From assembly GCF_000003195.3 (NCBI RefSeq), contig NW_018396408.1, positions 221,836 to 285,835 of the forward strand: a stretch of DNA of 64,000 bases. Reading direction: 5' to 3'. The position numbers and the translations under genes were made by a program. The notes below the pieces were generated by a model, which saw only the letters and a list, made by a program, of their open reading frames with translations, ran no database searches and was not told where the DNA came from. The stretch is from Sorghum bicolor. Lineage: Eukaryota; Streptophyta; Magnoliopsida; Poales; Poaceae. Positions 1 to 13,298 of this stretch are shown in pieces (position 1 is the first letter of the stretch; each line of letters starts with the position of its first letter).

Positions 1-3000
1 TATAGGGTGCGTCCAAATTGATTTCTGAGAATATGGTATGTTCCATGCAAACCGTACACCTATCTTGCATCAAGATTAGCACTATCTCCAAACAGATCGA
101 ACCGACCTTCCACTTGAGCCTCTTCACCTAGGATTATCATCGGGTGCTTGCATAATGGTTTCTGAGCCTATGGTGCGTTATGCGCAAACCATGCACCAAT
201 CTTGCACATAAACTAACACTGTCTCCAAACAGATTGAAGCGAGATTCCATATGAAACACATGATCTAGGAGTTCAATTGGGTGCATCCAAATTGATTTCT
301 GAGAATATGGTACGTTACATGCAAATCGTGCAACTATCTTGCATCAAGATTAGCACTATCTCCAAACAGATCGAACCGACCTTCCACTTGTGCCTCTTCA
401 CCTAGGATTATCATCGGGTGCTTCCATAATGGTTTTTGAGCCTATGGTGCATTATGCGCAAACCATGCACCAATCTTGCACCTAAACTAATACTTTCTCC
501 AAACAGATTGAAGCGAGATTCCAAATGACACACATGATCTAGGAGTTCTATCGGGTGCGTCCAAATTGATTTATGAGAACATGGTACGTTCCATGCAAAC
601 CGTACACCTATCTTTCATCAAGATTAGCACTATCTCCAAACAGACCGAACCGGGCTTTCACTTGAGCCTCTTCACCTAGGAGTACCATCGGGAACTTCCA
701 CAACAATTTCTGAGCCTATGGTGCACTGGGCACAAACCATGCAACTATCTTGCACCGAAACTAATACTATTTCCAACCGGACCGAAGCGAGGTTCCATAT
801 GATACACTTCATCTAGTAGTTCCATCGGGTGCATCTACAGTTCCATCGGGTGTGTCCATATTGATTTCTGAGCATATGGTATGTTCCATGCAAACCGTGC
901 ACCTATCTTGCATCAAGATTAGAACTATCTCTAAACAGACAGAACCAAGGTTCCAGATGAGCCTCTTCACCAAGGAGTACCATCGCGTGCATCCAAAATA
1001 GTTTCTTAGCCTGTGGTGCATTTGGCACAAACGTGTACCTATCTTGCACCGAAACTAACACTATCTCCAAAGAGATCGAAGTGAGATTCTATATGACACA
1101 CATCATCTAGGAGTTCTATTGGGTGCTTCCAAATATATTTCTAAGCATATGGTACGTTCAATGCAATTTGTGCACCTATCTTGTATCAAGATTAGCACTA
1201 TCTCCAAACAAAGCAAACTGAGCTTCCACTTGAGCCCCTTTACCCAGGAGTATCACGGGTGCATTCAAAATGGTTTCTTAGCCAATGATGCATTAGGCGC
1301 AAACTATGTACCTTTCTTGCACCAAAACTAACTCTGTCTCCAACTAGACCAAAGCGAGATTCCATATGACACATGTCATCTAGGAGTTCTATTGCGATGC
1401 ATCCAAATAGATTTCTTAGCATATGGTATGTTCCATGAAAACCGTGCACCTATCTTGCATCAAGATTAGCACTATCTCCAAACAGATCAAACCGACCTTC
1501 CACTTGAGCCTCTTCACCTAGGAGTATTATCGGGTGCTTCCATAATGGTTTCCGAGCCTATGGTACATTATGCACAAACCATGCACCAATCTTGCACCTA
1601 AACTGTCTCCAAACAGATTGAAGCAAGATTCCATATGACACACATGATCTAGGAGTTCTATCGGGTGCGTCCAAATTGATTTCTGAGAATATGGTATGTT
1701 CCATGCAAACCATACACCTATCTTGCATCAAGATTAGCACTATCCCCAAACAGACCGAACCGAGCTTTCACTTGAGCCTCTTCACCTAGGAGTACCATCG
1801 GGAACTTCCACAACGGTTTCTGAGCCTATGGTGCACTGGGCACAAACCATGCACCTATCTTGCACCAAAACTAATACTATCTCCAACTGGACTGAAGCGA
1901 GATTCCATATGATACACTTCATCTAGTAGTTCCATCGGGTGCATCTACAGTTCCATCGGGTGTGTCCAAATTGATTTTTGAGCATATGGTATGTTCCATG
2001 CAAACCATGCACCTATCTTGCATCAAGATTAGAACTATCTCCAAACAAACAGAACCAAGATTCCACATCAGCCTCTTCACCAAGGAGTACCATCGCGTGC
2101 GTCCAAAATAGTTTCTTAGCCTATGGTGCATTAGGCACAAACCATGTACCTATCTTGCACCGAAACTAACACTATCTCCAAAGAGACCGAAGTGAGATTC
2201 TTTATGACACACGTCATCTAGGAGTTCTATTGGGTGCTTCTAAATATATTTCGAAGCATATGGTATGTTCGATGCAATTCTGCACCTATCTTGCATCAAG
2301 ATTAGCACTATCTCCAAACAAGGCAAACTGAGCTTCCACCTGAGCCCCTTTACCTAGGAGTGTCATCGGGTGCATCCAAAATGGTTTCTCAGCCTATGAT
2401 GCATTAGGCGCAAACTGTGTACCTATCTTGCACCAAAACTAACTCTGTCTCCAAACAGACCAAAGCGAGATTCTATATGACACATGTCATCTAGGAGTTC
2501 TATTGGGGTGCGTCCAAATATATTTCTTAGCATATGGTATGTTCCATGCAAACCGTGCACCTATCTTGCATCAAGATTAGCACAATCTCCAAATAGATCG
2601 AACCGACCTTCCACTTGAGCCTCTTCACCTAGGATTATCATCGGGTGCTTCCATAATGGTTTCTGAGCCTATGGTGCATTATGCACAAACCATGCACCAA
2701 TCTTGCACCTAAACTAACACAGTCTCCAAACAAATTGAAGCGAGATTCCATATGACACACATGATCTTGGTGTTCTATCGGGTGCGTCCAAATTGATTTC
2801 TGAGAATATGGTACGTTCCATGCAAACCGTACACCTATCTTTCATCAAGATTAGCACTATCACCAAACATACCAAACCGAGCTTTCACTTGAGCCTCTTC
2901 ACATAGGAGTACCATTGGGAACTTCCACAACGGTTTCTGAGCCTATGGTGCACTATGAACAAACCATGCACCTATCTTGCACCGAAACTAATTCTATCTC

Positions 3001-6000
3001 CAACTGGACTGGAGAGAGATTCCATATGATACACTTAATCTAGTAGTTCCATCGGGTGCATCTACAGTTCCATCGGGTGTGTCCAAATTGATTTCTCAGC
3101 ATATGGTATGTTCCATGCAAACCATGCACCTATCTTGCATCAAGGTTAGAACTATCTCCAAATAGATAGAACCAAGATTCCAGAATGGTATCCGAGAATA
3201 TGGGGCACAAACCATGCACCAATCTTGCACCTAAACTAACACTGTCTCCAAACAGATTGAACCAAGATTCCATATGACACACATGATCTAGGAGTTCTAT
3301 CGGGTGCGTCCAAATTGATTTCTGAGAATATGGTATGTTCCATGCAAACCGTACACCTATCTTGCATCAAGATTAGCACTATCTCCAAACAGATCGAACC
3401 GACCTTCCACTTGAGCCTCTTCACCTAGGATTATCATCGGGTGCTTGCATAATGGTTTCTGAGCCTATGGTGCGTTATGCGCAAACCATGCACCAATCTT
3501 GCACATAAACTAACACTGTCTCCAAACAGATTGAAGCGAGATTCCATATGAAACACATGATCTAGGAGTTCAATTGGGTGCATCCAAATTGATTTCTGAG
3601 AATATGGTACGTTACATGCAAATCGTGCAACTATCTTGCATCAAGATTAGCACTATCTCCAAACAGATCGAACCGACCTTCCACTTGAGCCTCTTCACCT
3701 AGGATTATCATCGGGTGCTTGCATAATGGTTTCTGAGCCTATGGTGCATTATGCGCAAACCATGCACCAATCTTGCACCTAAACTAACACTGTCTCCAAA
3801 CAGATTGAAGCGAGATTCCACATGAAACACATGATCTAGGAGTTCTATCGGGTGCGTCCAAATTGATTTCTGAGAATATGGTACGTTCCATGCAAATCGT
3901 GCACCTATCTTGCATCAAGATTAGCACTATCTCCAAACAGATCGAACCGACCTTCCACTTGAGCCTCTTCACCTAGGATTATCATCGGGTGCTTCCATAA
4001 TGGTTTCTGAGCCTATGGTGCATTATGCGCAAACCATGCACCAATCTTGCACCTAAACTAACACTGTCTCCAAACAGATTGAAGCGAGATTCCATTTGAC
4101 ACACATGATCTAAGAGTTCTATCGGGTGCGTCCAAATTGATTTCTGAGAATATGGTGCACTGAGCCTCTTCACCTAGCAGTACCATCGGGAACTTCCACA
4201 ATGATTTCTGAGCCTATGGTGCACTGGGCACAAACCATGCAACTATCTTGCTCCGAAACTAATACTATCTCCAACTGGACCGAAGCGAGATTCCATATGA
4301 TACACTTCATCTAGTAGTTCCATCGGGTGCATCTACAGTTCCATCGTCTGTGTCCAAATTGATTTCTGAGCATATGGTATGTTCCATGCAAACCATGCAC
4401 CTATCTTGCATCAAGATTAGAACTATCTCCAAACAGATAGAACCAAGATTCCACAAGACCCTCTTCACCAAGGAGTACCATCGCGTGCGTCCAAAATAGT
4501 TTCTTAGCCTATGGTGCGTTAGGCACAAACCGTGTAACTATCTTGCAACGAAACTAACACTATCTCCAAAGAGACCGAAGTGAGATTATATATGACACAC
4601 GTCATCTAAGAGTTCTATTGGGTGCTTCCAAATATATTTCTAAGCATATGGTACGTTTGATGCAATTCGTGCACCTATCTTGCATCAAGATTAGCACTAT
4701 CTCCAAACAAAGCAAATTGAGCTTCCACTTGAGCCCCTTTACCAGGAGTATCATCTGGTGCATCCAAAATGGTTTCTTAGCCTATGATGCATTAGGTGCA
4801 AACTGTGTACCTATCTTGCACCAAAACTAACTCTGTCTCCAAACAGACCAAAGCGAGATTCTATATGACACATGTCATCTAGGAGTTCTATTGGGGTGCG
4901 TCCAAATGGATTTCTTAGCATATGGTATGTTCCATGCAAACCATGCACCTATCTTGCATCAAGATTAGCACTATCTCCAAACAGATCGAACCGACCTTCC
5001 ACTTGAGCCTCTTCACCTAGGATTGTCATCGGGTGCTTGCATAATGGTTTCTGAGCCTATGGTGCATTATGCGCAAACCATGCACCAATCTGGCACCTAA
5101 ACTAACACTGTCTCCAAACAGATTGAAGCGGGATTCCATATGAAACACATGATCTAGGAGTTCCATCGGGTGCGTCCAAATTGATGGTGCACTGGGCACA
5201 AACCATGCAACTATCTTGCTCCAAAACTAATACTATCTCCAACTGCACCGAAGCGAGATTCCATATGATACACTTCATCTAGTAGTTCCATCGGGTGCAT
5301 CTACAGTTCCATCGGGTGTGTCCAAATTGATTTCTGAGCATATGGTATGTTCCATGCAAACCATGCACCTATCTTGCATCAAGATTAGAACTATCTCCAA
5401 ACAGATAGAACCAAGATTCCACATGACCCTCTTCAACAAGGAGTACCATCGCGTGCGTCCAAAATAGTTTCTTAGCCTATGGTGCATTAGGCACAAACCG
5501 TGTAACTATCTTGCAACGAAACTAACACTATCTCCAAAGAGACCGAAGTGAGATTATATATGACACACGTCATCTAAGAGTTCTATTGGGTGCTTCCAAA
5601 TATATTTCTAAGCATATGGTACGTTTGATGCAATTCGTGCACCTATCTTGCATCAAGATTAGCACTATCTCCAAACAAAGCAAATTGAGCTTCCACTTGA
5701 GCCCCTTTACCAGGAGTATCATTGGGTGCATCCAAAATGGTTTCTTAGCCTATGATGCATTAGGCGCAAACTATGTACCTATCTTGCACCAAAACTAACT
5801 CTGTCTCCAAACAGACCAAAGCGAGATTCTATATGACACATGTCATCTAGGAGTTCTATTGGGGTGCGTCCAAATGGATTTCTTAGCATATGGTATGTTC
5901 CATGCAAACCAATGCACCTATCTTGCATCAAGATTAGCACTATCTCCAAACAGATCGAACCGACCTTCCACTTGAGCCTCTTCACCTAGGATTATCATCG

Positions 6001-6306
6001 GGTGCTTGCATAATGGTTTCTGAGCCTATGGTGCATTATGCGCGAACCATGCACCAATCTTGCACCTAAACTAACACTGTCTCCAAACAGATTGAAGCAG
6101 GATTCCATATGAAACACATGATCTAGGAGTTATATCGGGTGCGTCCAAATTGATTTCTGAGAATATGGTACGTTCCATGCAAATCGTGCACCTATCTTGC
6201 ATCAAGATTACCAATATCTCCAAACAGATCGAACCGACCTTCCACTTGAGCCTCTTCACCTAGGATTATCATCGAGTGCTTCCATAATGGTTTCTGAGCC
6301 TATGGT
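1..6306 (+). repeat. 137-bp centromere-type satellite array, left segment
   Basis: Tandem array with a 137-bp monomer; for example the conserved word tctccaaa recurs at 3793, 3930 and 4067. Two monomer types alternate: A begins like tcatctaggagttctat and B like tcttcacctaggagtacc. Markers of the ~1117-bp HOR (a ~20-bp internal duplication around ttccatcgggtgcatctaca) lie near 818, 1928, 3046, 4316 and 5284. The first ~420 bp recur nearly unchanged from about 3298, and a 968-bp block repeats (4307 and 5275). The monomer length equals that of the sorghum/sugarcane centromeric satellite; that match is inference because no alignment was run. No gene is seen; short ORFs here are recurring by-products of the repeat. 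Confidence 0.9.
6302..6306. repeat. Target-site duplication, left copy (ATGGT)
   Basis: Five bases of satellite immediately before the TG of the 6307-10702 insertion. The partner at 10703-10707 is ATGGG, one mismatch. Confidence 0.6.
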
Positions 6307-9300
6307 TGTCACAGAACCGACCAAATTATAAGAGTTCAAGTGCAGAAACGATCGCCAATCAATCAAGTTTCCAAACTTGAGCCCATATAATCCCGGTAGT
6401 CAATTGAAATCACGAAGGACTTCAAACCAACTCGCAACAAACCAAGATCGTAATAGTTCAACATAAACACAGCGAATGTTACATAGTCATTCATTGTCGT
6501 CGAAGCAGCACCACATCGGAGTTATTAAGTTATTACAACCCAAGTTCGAAGTAGCAGAAGCAAAATAGTTACACACACTTGTTCAAGTTCAGTTCACAAG
6601 TTTTTGGTTATTGCCAGAGTCTACACCATCCTTCCAAAAGCATCAGATACGAAGTTGTTAGAGTACCGTGCCCAACGGTTAGTCCTCATCCCCAGCGGGA
6701 TGGAGACAGGTCTTGCAGAAACCGTCATAGAAGATGTCATCTGCAACAGGTGGGAATAAACCCTGAGTACGAGAATGTACTCAGCTAGACTTACCCGTCT
6801 AGTAAAACATAAAAGACGCCAAGGATCATGCAAGGCGAAATATCAAGTGGAGCTGGTTGACTCATCATTTGCCAAAAGCTTACACTACCACTAAATTATT
6901 ATGAGTGCGTCATATTTATTCATCATTAGCCTACCACTAGATTAGCACCTGTACTACCACACATCACTTGATTATTGCAAGCAATAATAACCATATCAAG
7001 TTCATCATATGTTCTTCCTTGCTATCATCATTATCATGAACCAAGTTTATTAGTGAATGCTATGTTTGCCACTGCTCTGTCAAGTTCTCACTGACCGGGA
7101 GAGACGGCGATTCGAATCGAATTCCTATCCAGCTGGAGGGTAATTCCTAGCACTCACCTAAGCATCCCCCGTCGGAGAGCCAACGGGTCACCTTTGGTAC
7201 GACTCAGGAATCGCGGCTCCGATCAGCGCCGCACTCCCAGGGCTACCACTCTGCCAGGGAGGTCAGGAATTTTAACTCACCTGCCTTTGGGCTTACGCCA
7301 ATGGTCCCCCACACACCGCACTTCCTCCGGTAGTGCGCACTTTATACTTGCCGGTCTTCCGACCTGAGTCATACTACTCGGCTTCGCGGTCGGAACGAGT
7401 TATCCGGCCAACTAAGTGTCAGGCATGCGTTCAACATGACAAGAGGACGTACAACGATCGGTCCTTAGCTGCCACAGACGGAGTTACTACAAACTTGCAA
7501 AACTCCGCCCGGCTTAAGTCAAATTATTCAGGTTCCATCCACGATAGCACATATAGACCATCGTGATCCGACATACCCTATATCGCGCAGGTGACAGGAA
7601 ATCACCCAACTTCTACCGCTTAAGCAAGGCTAAGCTGCTACTCGATCCTAACTCTATAACCAGGTAGTGGTAAGATATCTGGACAAGGATTGAGTAAAAT
7701 GCAGCAACGGTTTCATCACAACTCCTATACTTAATGCATCAATAGATATAACATATTAAATAAACTTTCAAAAGTAAAGGGAGACTTAGAATGCTCCGGG
7801 GCTTGCCTTTCAGGAACGAGGCTGGCTCGTGATTTGGGCACTCAACTTCTTCTCCTTCGGGCTCCTCGAGTCCGACTTGCTGGACCTCCACTTCCGGGTT
7901 GCCCTCCTGACCTTCGGGAATCCCTTGCAGATCGAAGGAGACTGCCGCGTCCGATGCACCTATTGCATGCTCGGTGAATAAGAAGGTGTGCATATAGAAG
8001 AATGAATGCTTGATAACATAATGGATTCACTGGGCACTCATTTACGGAGTACACCCAAGCTCACCCAAGCTAACAAGTTAACCTAGTCCAAAACTTATCA
8101 TGATACTAAATCAACAAGCAACACAAAACAGGAGTAACCTGGTAAATAAATCATAACCAAAGATAGACAGATCCAACAAACATAAGTAAAGACATTCTGG
8201 AAAGCTTATGAAATTGTCTACAAATCATCTTTACACATCGCAGCAAGATTCATACATTAAACCAGTCATTTAAACAAAGTTCCAGGTTCTGTCCCAGAAA
8301 AAAACAGAGAGCACCTATTTCTGGAACCCAACTTGGAACAGCTATAACTTTTAAACTACTTGGCCAAATGGCCTCAAATTTAAACCACAGCTAGTTCAAT
8401 AAGTTTACAACAACTTTGGTTTAGACAAGTTGCCCAGAAAACCAAATTATCAATAAGCAAAGTTAAATTGCTCCCTTGCTGTCCAGAACAGCCGTTAACC
8501 CTATAATTAATTATTTGATGGCATAACCAAAACATAAACCAGGCCAATCACATGGCTTAAGAGCACAAGCATATCACAAGATTACCAGAACATCAGATGA
8601 TAACCCTCACACATATACTTAACAAGGCATTTATTAATTAATTCTAGAAAGAGGCATAATTACAAGATACCTAGTCAAAGTGCTCAGAAAAAATCTACAA
8701 AAATTACAGAAACACCAGTATATCACCAAAGCATCACCATAAAATTCTCAGAGCAATTTCACATACCAAATTAAAGTTATGTATTTAACATGTGCTCAAG
8801 TGTTTATTTCACAAATTCAGAAACATGACTTATATGGTGTCAAACAACAGATCTCAAATTATTTACATATGAGGAATACCATAAACAGGTTTACTACCAA
8901 AGTAGAGCACCAGCATAAGCACCAATTATTTTATAACATTTAATTAAGAAAACAAGCCACATCTCAATCATAAATTACATATCAAAACTGCAGTATTCCA
9001 AAAATCATGAAATATTTACCAAAGCACTCTAATACCATACAGAGGCTACCATAAAATTTTCATGGCAAACTAAGCAGCATAACCAGAGATATGCATTTAT
9101 CCATGAAAAACAAGATTAAATCCTTAATAAATATTTTCCCAGAAAACATGGTTCATTTTATATTTTTATTAAAAACTAGCCATCTCATGGAACAACACAA
9201 AATTGGTTTCACCATTTTTGGATCACCAGAACTAAAGATATGATTTTTGCAAAAACAGCTCAAACCCTATTTTAAACAAAGGAGAAAGAGAGACTGACAG

Positions 9301-10702
9301 GGGGGACCCGCGAGTCAACGGACCCCACATGCCAGTGACCCAAGAGCAGAGGCGTGACTTGAGCGCCGGAGATCTCGTCGACGGCGAGGTCTTGGCGCTG
9401 GCCAAGGGCACCATCGTGCTCTCCACTACATTCCGCATCGAGCGGTACCCAAAACCTAACTCTACCGGACTCTAGGCACCTCGCCCTCGCGAATGGCGGC
9501 ACGGCGGTGGTGCGCGGCCGACCGCCGGCGTCTCTGGCCGGAGACAGAGCGGAAGAGGATGCGGACGAGCATCAGCATGACCTAGCGGAGCTTTTGGAAC
9601 AAGAATGAGAAAGAAAGGTGGACTACAGAGCCCTGACCACGACGCCGGTGGCCATGGCGGAACTCCGGCGAGGCAAGCTCGCGGCGGAGAAGGCAATGCG
9701 GGCTCACCGAGGCTCGGCAGTCGCAGCCAACTTGACGACGGTGGAGTGGAGAGGCTTGCGGAGCACTGGACGGAGTTGCTTGACCGGAGGCAAGGAGACA
9801 CGCGCGCGAGCTCGCCGAAGCAACGGCGGCGACGCGGAGACGACGACGCACGCGAGAAGGAGGGAACCGGGAGTGGAATGGAGCTGTCCACGCGACCGGG
9901 GGCGCCGTGGCGAGCTGTAGGACGCGTCGAGGACTGACGTGCGGGACCAACGGCGACGTACGGACGCCACGGGTCCAGACACGCGGCAACACCGGCGAGC
10001 TCCCCCTGTCTGACGGCGGCTCCATTCAGTTCCCAAACCAACTGAAACTCGATTTTGCCCGACGATTAACTCCTAAACCACTCGATGATTTTGCTGGCTA
10101 AATGCTCCATGCTGGAGAGCTACATAAGTACTCCAACATTGCTTACTAGATCATGGCTTGATTCGGCCTAGAATACAAACTGGAAGATGAACAATACCCC
10201 CTCGAGCAAACTGCAGTGATTCCAGACTTAGAAAATTTTCTAAGTGTTGGAAACAGCCCCAAATCTGCCTTGTGGGTCACTTTTGAGCTATTTGTGATCA
10301 TTTTCATGAGATGGCCATAAAACAACTTTTGTTCCTTATAAAATTTGCTACAACTTTGCTGTAGAAAGTTTTGACATGCAAACATTTTATGAAACACTTT
10401 TTAAAAGCCTAAGCAAAAGAGGTTTCTAGGGCCTATTTACACAAGTATGACTTAAAGGCATATTTTGGAGAAGTGATCAACATGAACATTGTTCCCAAAG
10501 CCAAGTTAAGCATAGATAAACTAATTACCAAGGCATTAAGCACAAACACAAGCATGGTTCACTCAAACATAAGCATAGGAAGCCTATTTAAGCAATTTAA
10601 AACACAATCATGCATAGAATGACATGGCTCAAGATAGATGATGATCATGATATGCTTATGCTATGCACATGATTAATGCAACCATAACACTGGGGTGTTA
10701 CA
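6307..10702 (-). mobile_element. 4.4-kb solo LTR of a retrotransposon (reverse orientation)
   Basis: A non-satellite block begins TGTCACAGAACCG and ends GGGGTGTTACA, so it has TG...CA ends. It is flanked by ATGGT/ATGGG, and the satellite resumes in the same monomer. Read on the minus strand it begins TGTAACACCCCAG and ends GGTTCTGTGACA, a style of terminus common on long LTRs of grass Tekay/Del-type chromoviruses. I saw no gag or pol motifs, no primer-binding site and no internal direct copy of either end. A solo LTR left by LTR-LTR recombination therefore fits best; a non-autonomous element is the alternative. A GC-rich stretch (about 9290-10040) gives overlapping ORFs on both strands with no recognisable domain; I do not call them genes. 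Lineage assignment is inference. Confidence 0.6.
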
Positions 10703-12180
10703 ATGGGGTATTATGCGCAAACCATGCACCAATCTTGCACCTAAACTAACACTGTCTCCAAACAGAATGAAGCGAGATTCCATACGACACACATGATCTA
10801 GGAGTTCTATCGGGTGCGTCCAAATTGATTTCTGAGAATATGGTACGTTCCATGCAAACCGTACTCCTATCTTTCATCAAGATTAGCACTATCTCCAAAC
10901 AGACCGAACCGAGCTTTCACATGAGCCTCTTCACCTAGGAGTACCATCGGGAACTTCCACAACGTTTTCTGAGCCTATGGTGCACTGGGCACAAACCATG
11001 CAACTCTCTTGCTCCGAAACTAATAATATCTCCAACTGGACCGAAGCGAGATTCCATATGATACACTTCATCTAGTAGTTCCATCGGGTGCATCTACAGT
11101 TCCATCGGGTGTGTCCAAATTGATTTCTGAGCATATGGTATGTTCCATGCAAACCCTGCACCTATCTTGCATCAAGATTAGAACTATCTCTAAACAGACA
11201 GAACCAAGATTCCACATGACCCTCTTCACCAAGGAGTACCATCGCGTGCGTCCAAAATAGTTTCTTACCCTATGGTGCATTAGGCACAAACGTGTACCTA
11301 TCTTGCACCGAAACTAACACTATCTCCAAAGAGACCGAAGTGAGATTATATATGACACACGTCATCTAAGAGTTCTATTGGGTGCTTCCAAATATATTTC
11401 TAAGCATATGGTACGTTTGATGCAATTCGTGCACCTATCTTGCATCAAGATTAGCACTATCTCCAAACAAAGCAAATTGAGCTTCCACTTGAGCCCTTTA
11501 CCAGGAGTATCATCGGGTGCATCCAAAATGGTTTCTTAGCCCTTGATGCATTAGGCGCAAACTGTGTACCTATCTTGCACCAAAACTAACTGTCTCCAAA
11601 TAGACCAAAGCGAGATATTATATGACACATGTCATCAAGGAGTTCTATTGGGGTGCGCCCAAATGGATTTCTTAGCATATGGTATGTTCCATGCAAACCA
11701 TGCACCTATCTTGCATCAAGATTAGCACTATCTCCAAACAGATCGAACCAACCTTCCACTTGAGCCTCTTCACCTAGGATTATCATCGGGTGCTTGCATA
11801 ATGGTTTCTGAGCCTATGGTGCATTATGCGCAACCCATGCACCAATCTTGCACCTAAACTAACACTGTCTCCAAACAGATTGAAGCAGGATTCCATATGA
11901 AACACATGATCTAGGAGTTCTATCGGGTGCGTCCAAATTGATTTCTAAGAATATGGTACGTTCCATGCAAACCGTACACCTATCTTTCACCAAGATTAGC
12001 ACTATCTCCAAACAGACCGAACCGAGCTTTCACTTGAGCCTCTTCACCTAGGAGTACCATCGGGAACTTCCACAATGATTTTTGAGCCTACGGTGCACTA
12101 GGCACAAACCATGCAACTATCTTGCTCCAAAACTAATACTATCTCCAACTGGACCGAAGCAAGATTCCATATGATACACT

Positions 12181-13298
12181 TCATCTAGTAGTTCCATCGG
12201 GTGCATCTACAGTTCCATCGGATGTGTCCAAATTGATTTCTGAGCATATGGTATGTTCCATGCAAACCGTGCACCTATCTTGCATCAATATTAGAACAAT
12301 CTCCAAAAAGAAAGAACCAAGATTCCACATGAGCCTCTTCACCAAGGAGTACCATCGTGTGCGTCCAAAACAGTTTCTTACCCTATGGTGCATTAGGCAC
12401 AAACCGTGTACCTATCTTGCAACGAAACTAACACTATCTCCAAAGAGATCGAAGTGAGATTCTATATGACACACGTCATCTAGGAGTTCTATTGGGTGCT
12501 TCCAAATATATTTTGAAGCATATGGTACGTTCCATGCAATTCGTGCACCTATCTTGCATCAAGATTAGCACTATCTCCAAACAAAAGCAAACTGAGCTTC
12601 CACTTGAGCCCTTTACCCAGGAGTATCATCGGGTGCATCCAAAATTGTTTCTTAGCCTATGATGCATTAGGCGCAAACTGTGTACCTATCTTGCACCAAA
12701 ACTAACTCTGTCTCCAAACAGACCAAAGCGAGATTCCATATGACACATGTCATCTAGGAGTTCAATTGGGGTGCGTCCAAATGGATTTCTTAGCATATGG
12801 TATGTTCCATGCAAACCGTGCACCTATCTTGCTACAATATTAGCACTATCTCCAAACAGATCGAACCGACCTTCCACTTGAGTCTCTTCACCTATGATTA
12901 TCATCGAGTGCTTCCATAATGGTTTCTTAGCCTATGGTGCATTATGCGCAAACCATGCACCAATCTTGCACCTGAAATAACACTTTCTCCAAACAGATTG
13001 AAGCAAGATTCCATATGACACACATGATCTAGGAGTTCTATCGGGTGCGTCCAAATTGATTTCTAAAAGTATGGTACGCTCCATGCAAACCGTACACCTA
13101 TCTTTCCTCAAGATTAGCACTATCTCCAAACAGACCGAACCGAGCTTTGACTTGAGCCTCTTCACCTAGGAGTACCATCGGGAACTTCCACAACAATTAC
13201 TGAGCCTATGGTGCACTGGGCACAAACCATGCAACTATCTTGCACCGAAACTAATACTATCTCCAACTGGACTGAAGCGAGATTCCATATGATACACT
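12181..13298 (+). repeat. Representative 8-monomer higher-order repeat unit (1118 bp)
   Basis: One full HOR unit: eight monomers in strict A/B alternation. Monomer 1 carries the ~20-bp internal duplication (about 157 bp); the other seven are near 137 bp. Each has its own diagnostic variants: monomer 2 tcttcaccaagg, 3 ttgggtgcttcc, 4 tttacccagg, 5 ttggggtgcgtcc, 6 gattatcatcg with ggtgcattatgcgc, 7 tgatctagg, and 8 gggaacttcc with gcactgggcac. The next unit starts at 13299 and the previous one at 11068. Eight times 137 plus about 21 gives the observed period. Confidence 0.85.

Noticed and set aside
809..1030. A ~73-codon ORF repeated many times across the satellite (e.g. 809, 1919, 12181, 44049 on minus; 52799, 61455 on plus)
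   Set aside because: It is the marker monomer and its neighbour read in one frame. It follows the HOR, changes strand with the array and accumulates frame breaks, so it is not a gene family.
1..6306. Regularly spaced repeats as a CRISPR array
   Set aside because: The whole 137-bp unit is repeated, with no unique spacers, in a plant-like context with no cas genes.
9472..10041. 189-codon minus-strand ORF and overlapping ORFs on both strands inside the solo LTR
   Set aside because: High GC suppresses stops in all frames here. The translations are low-complexity Pro/Arg/Ser with no recognisable domain.
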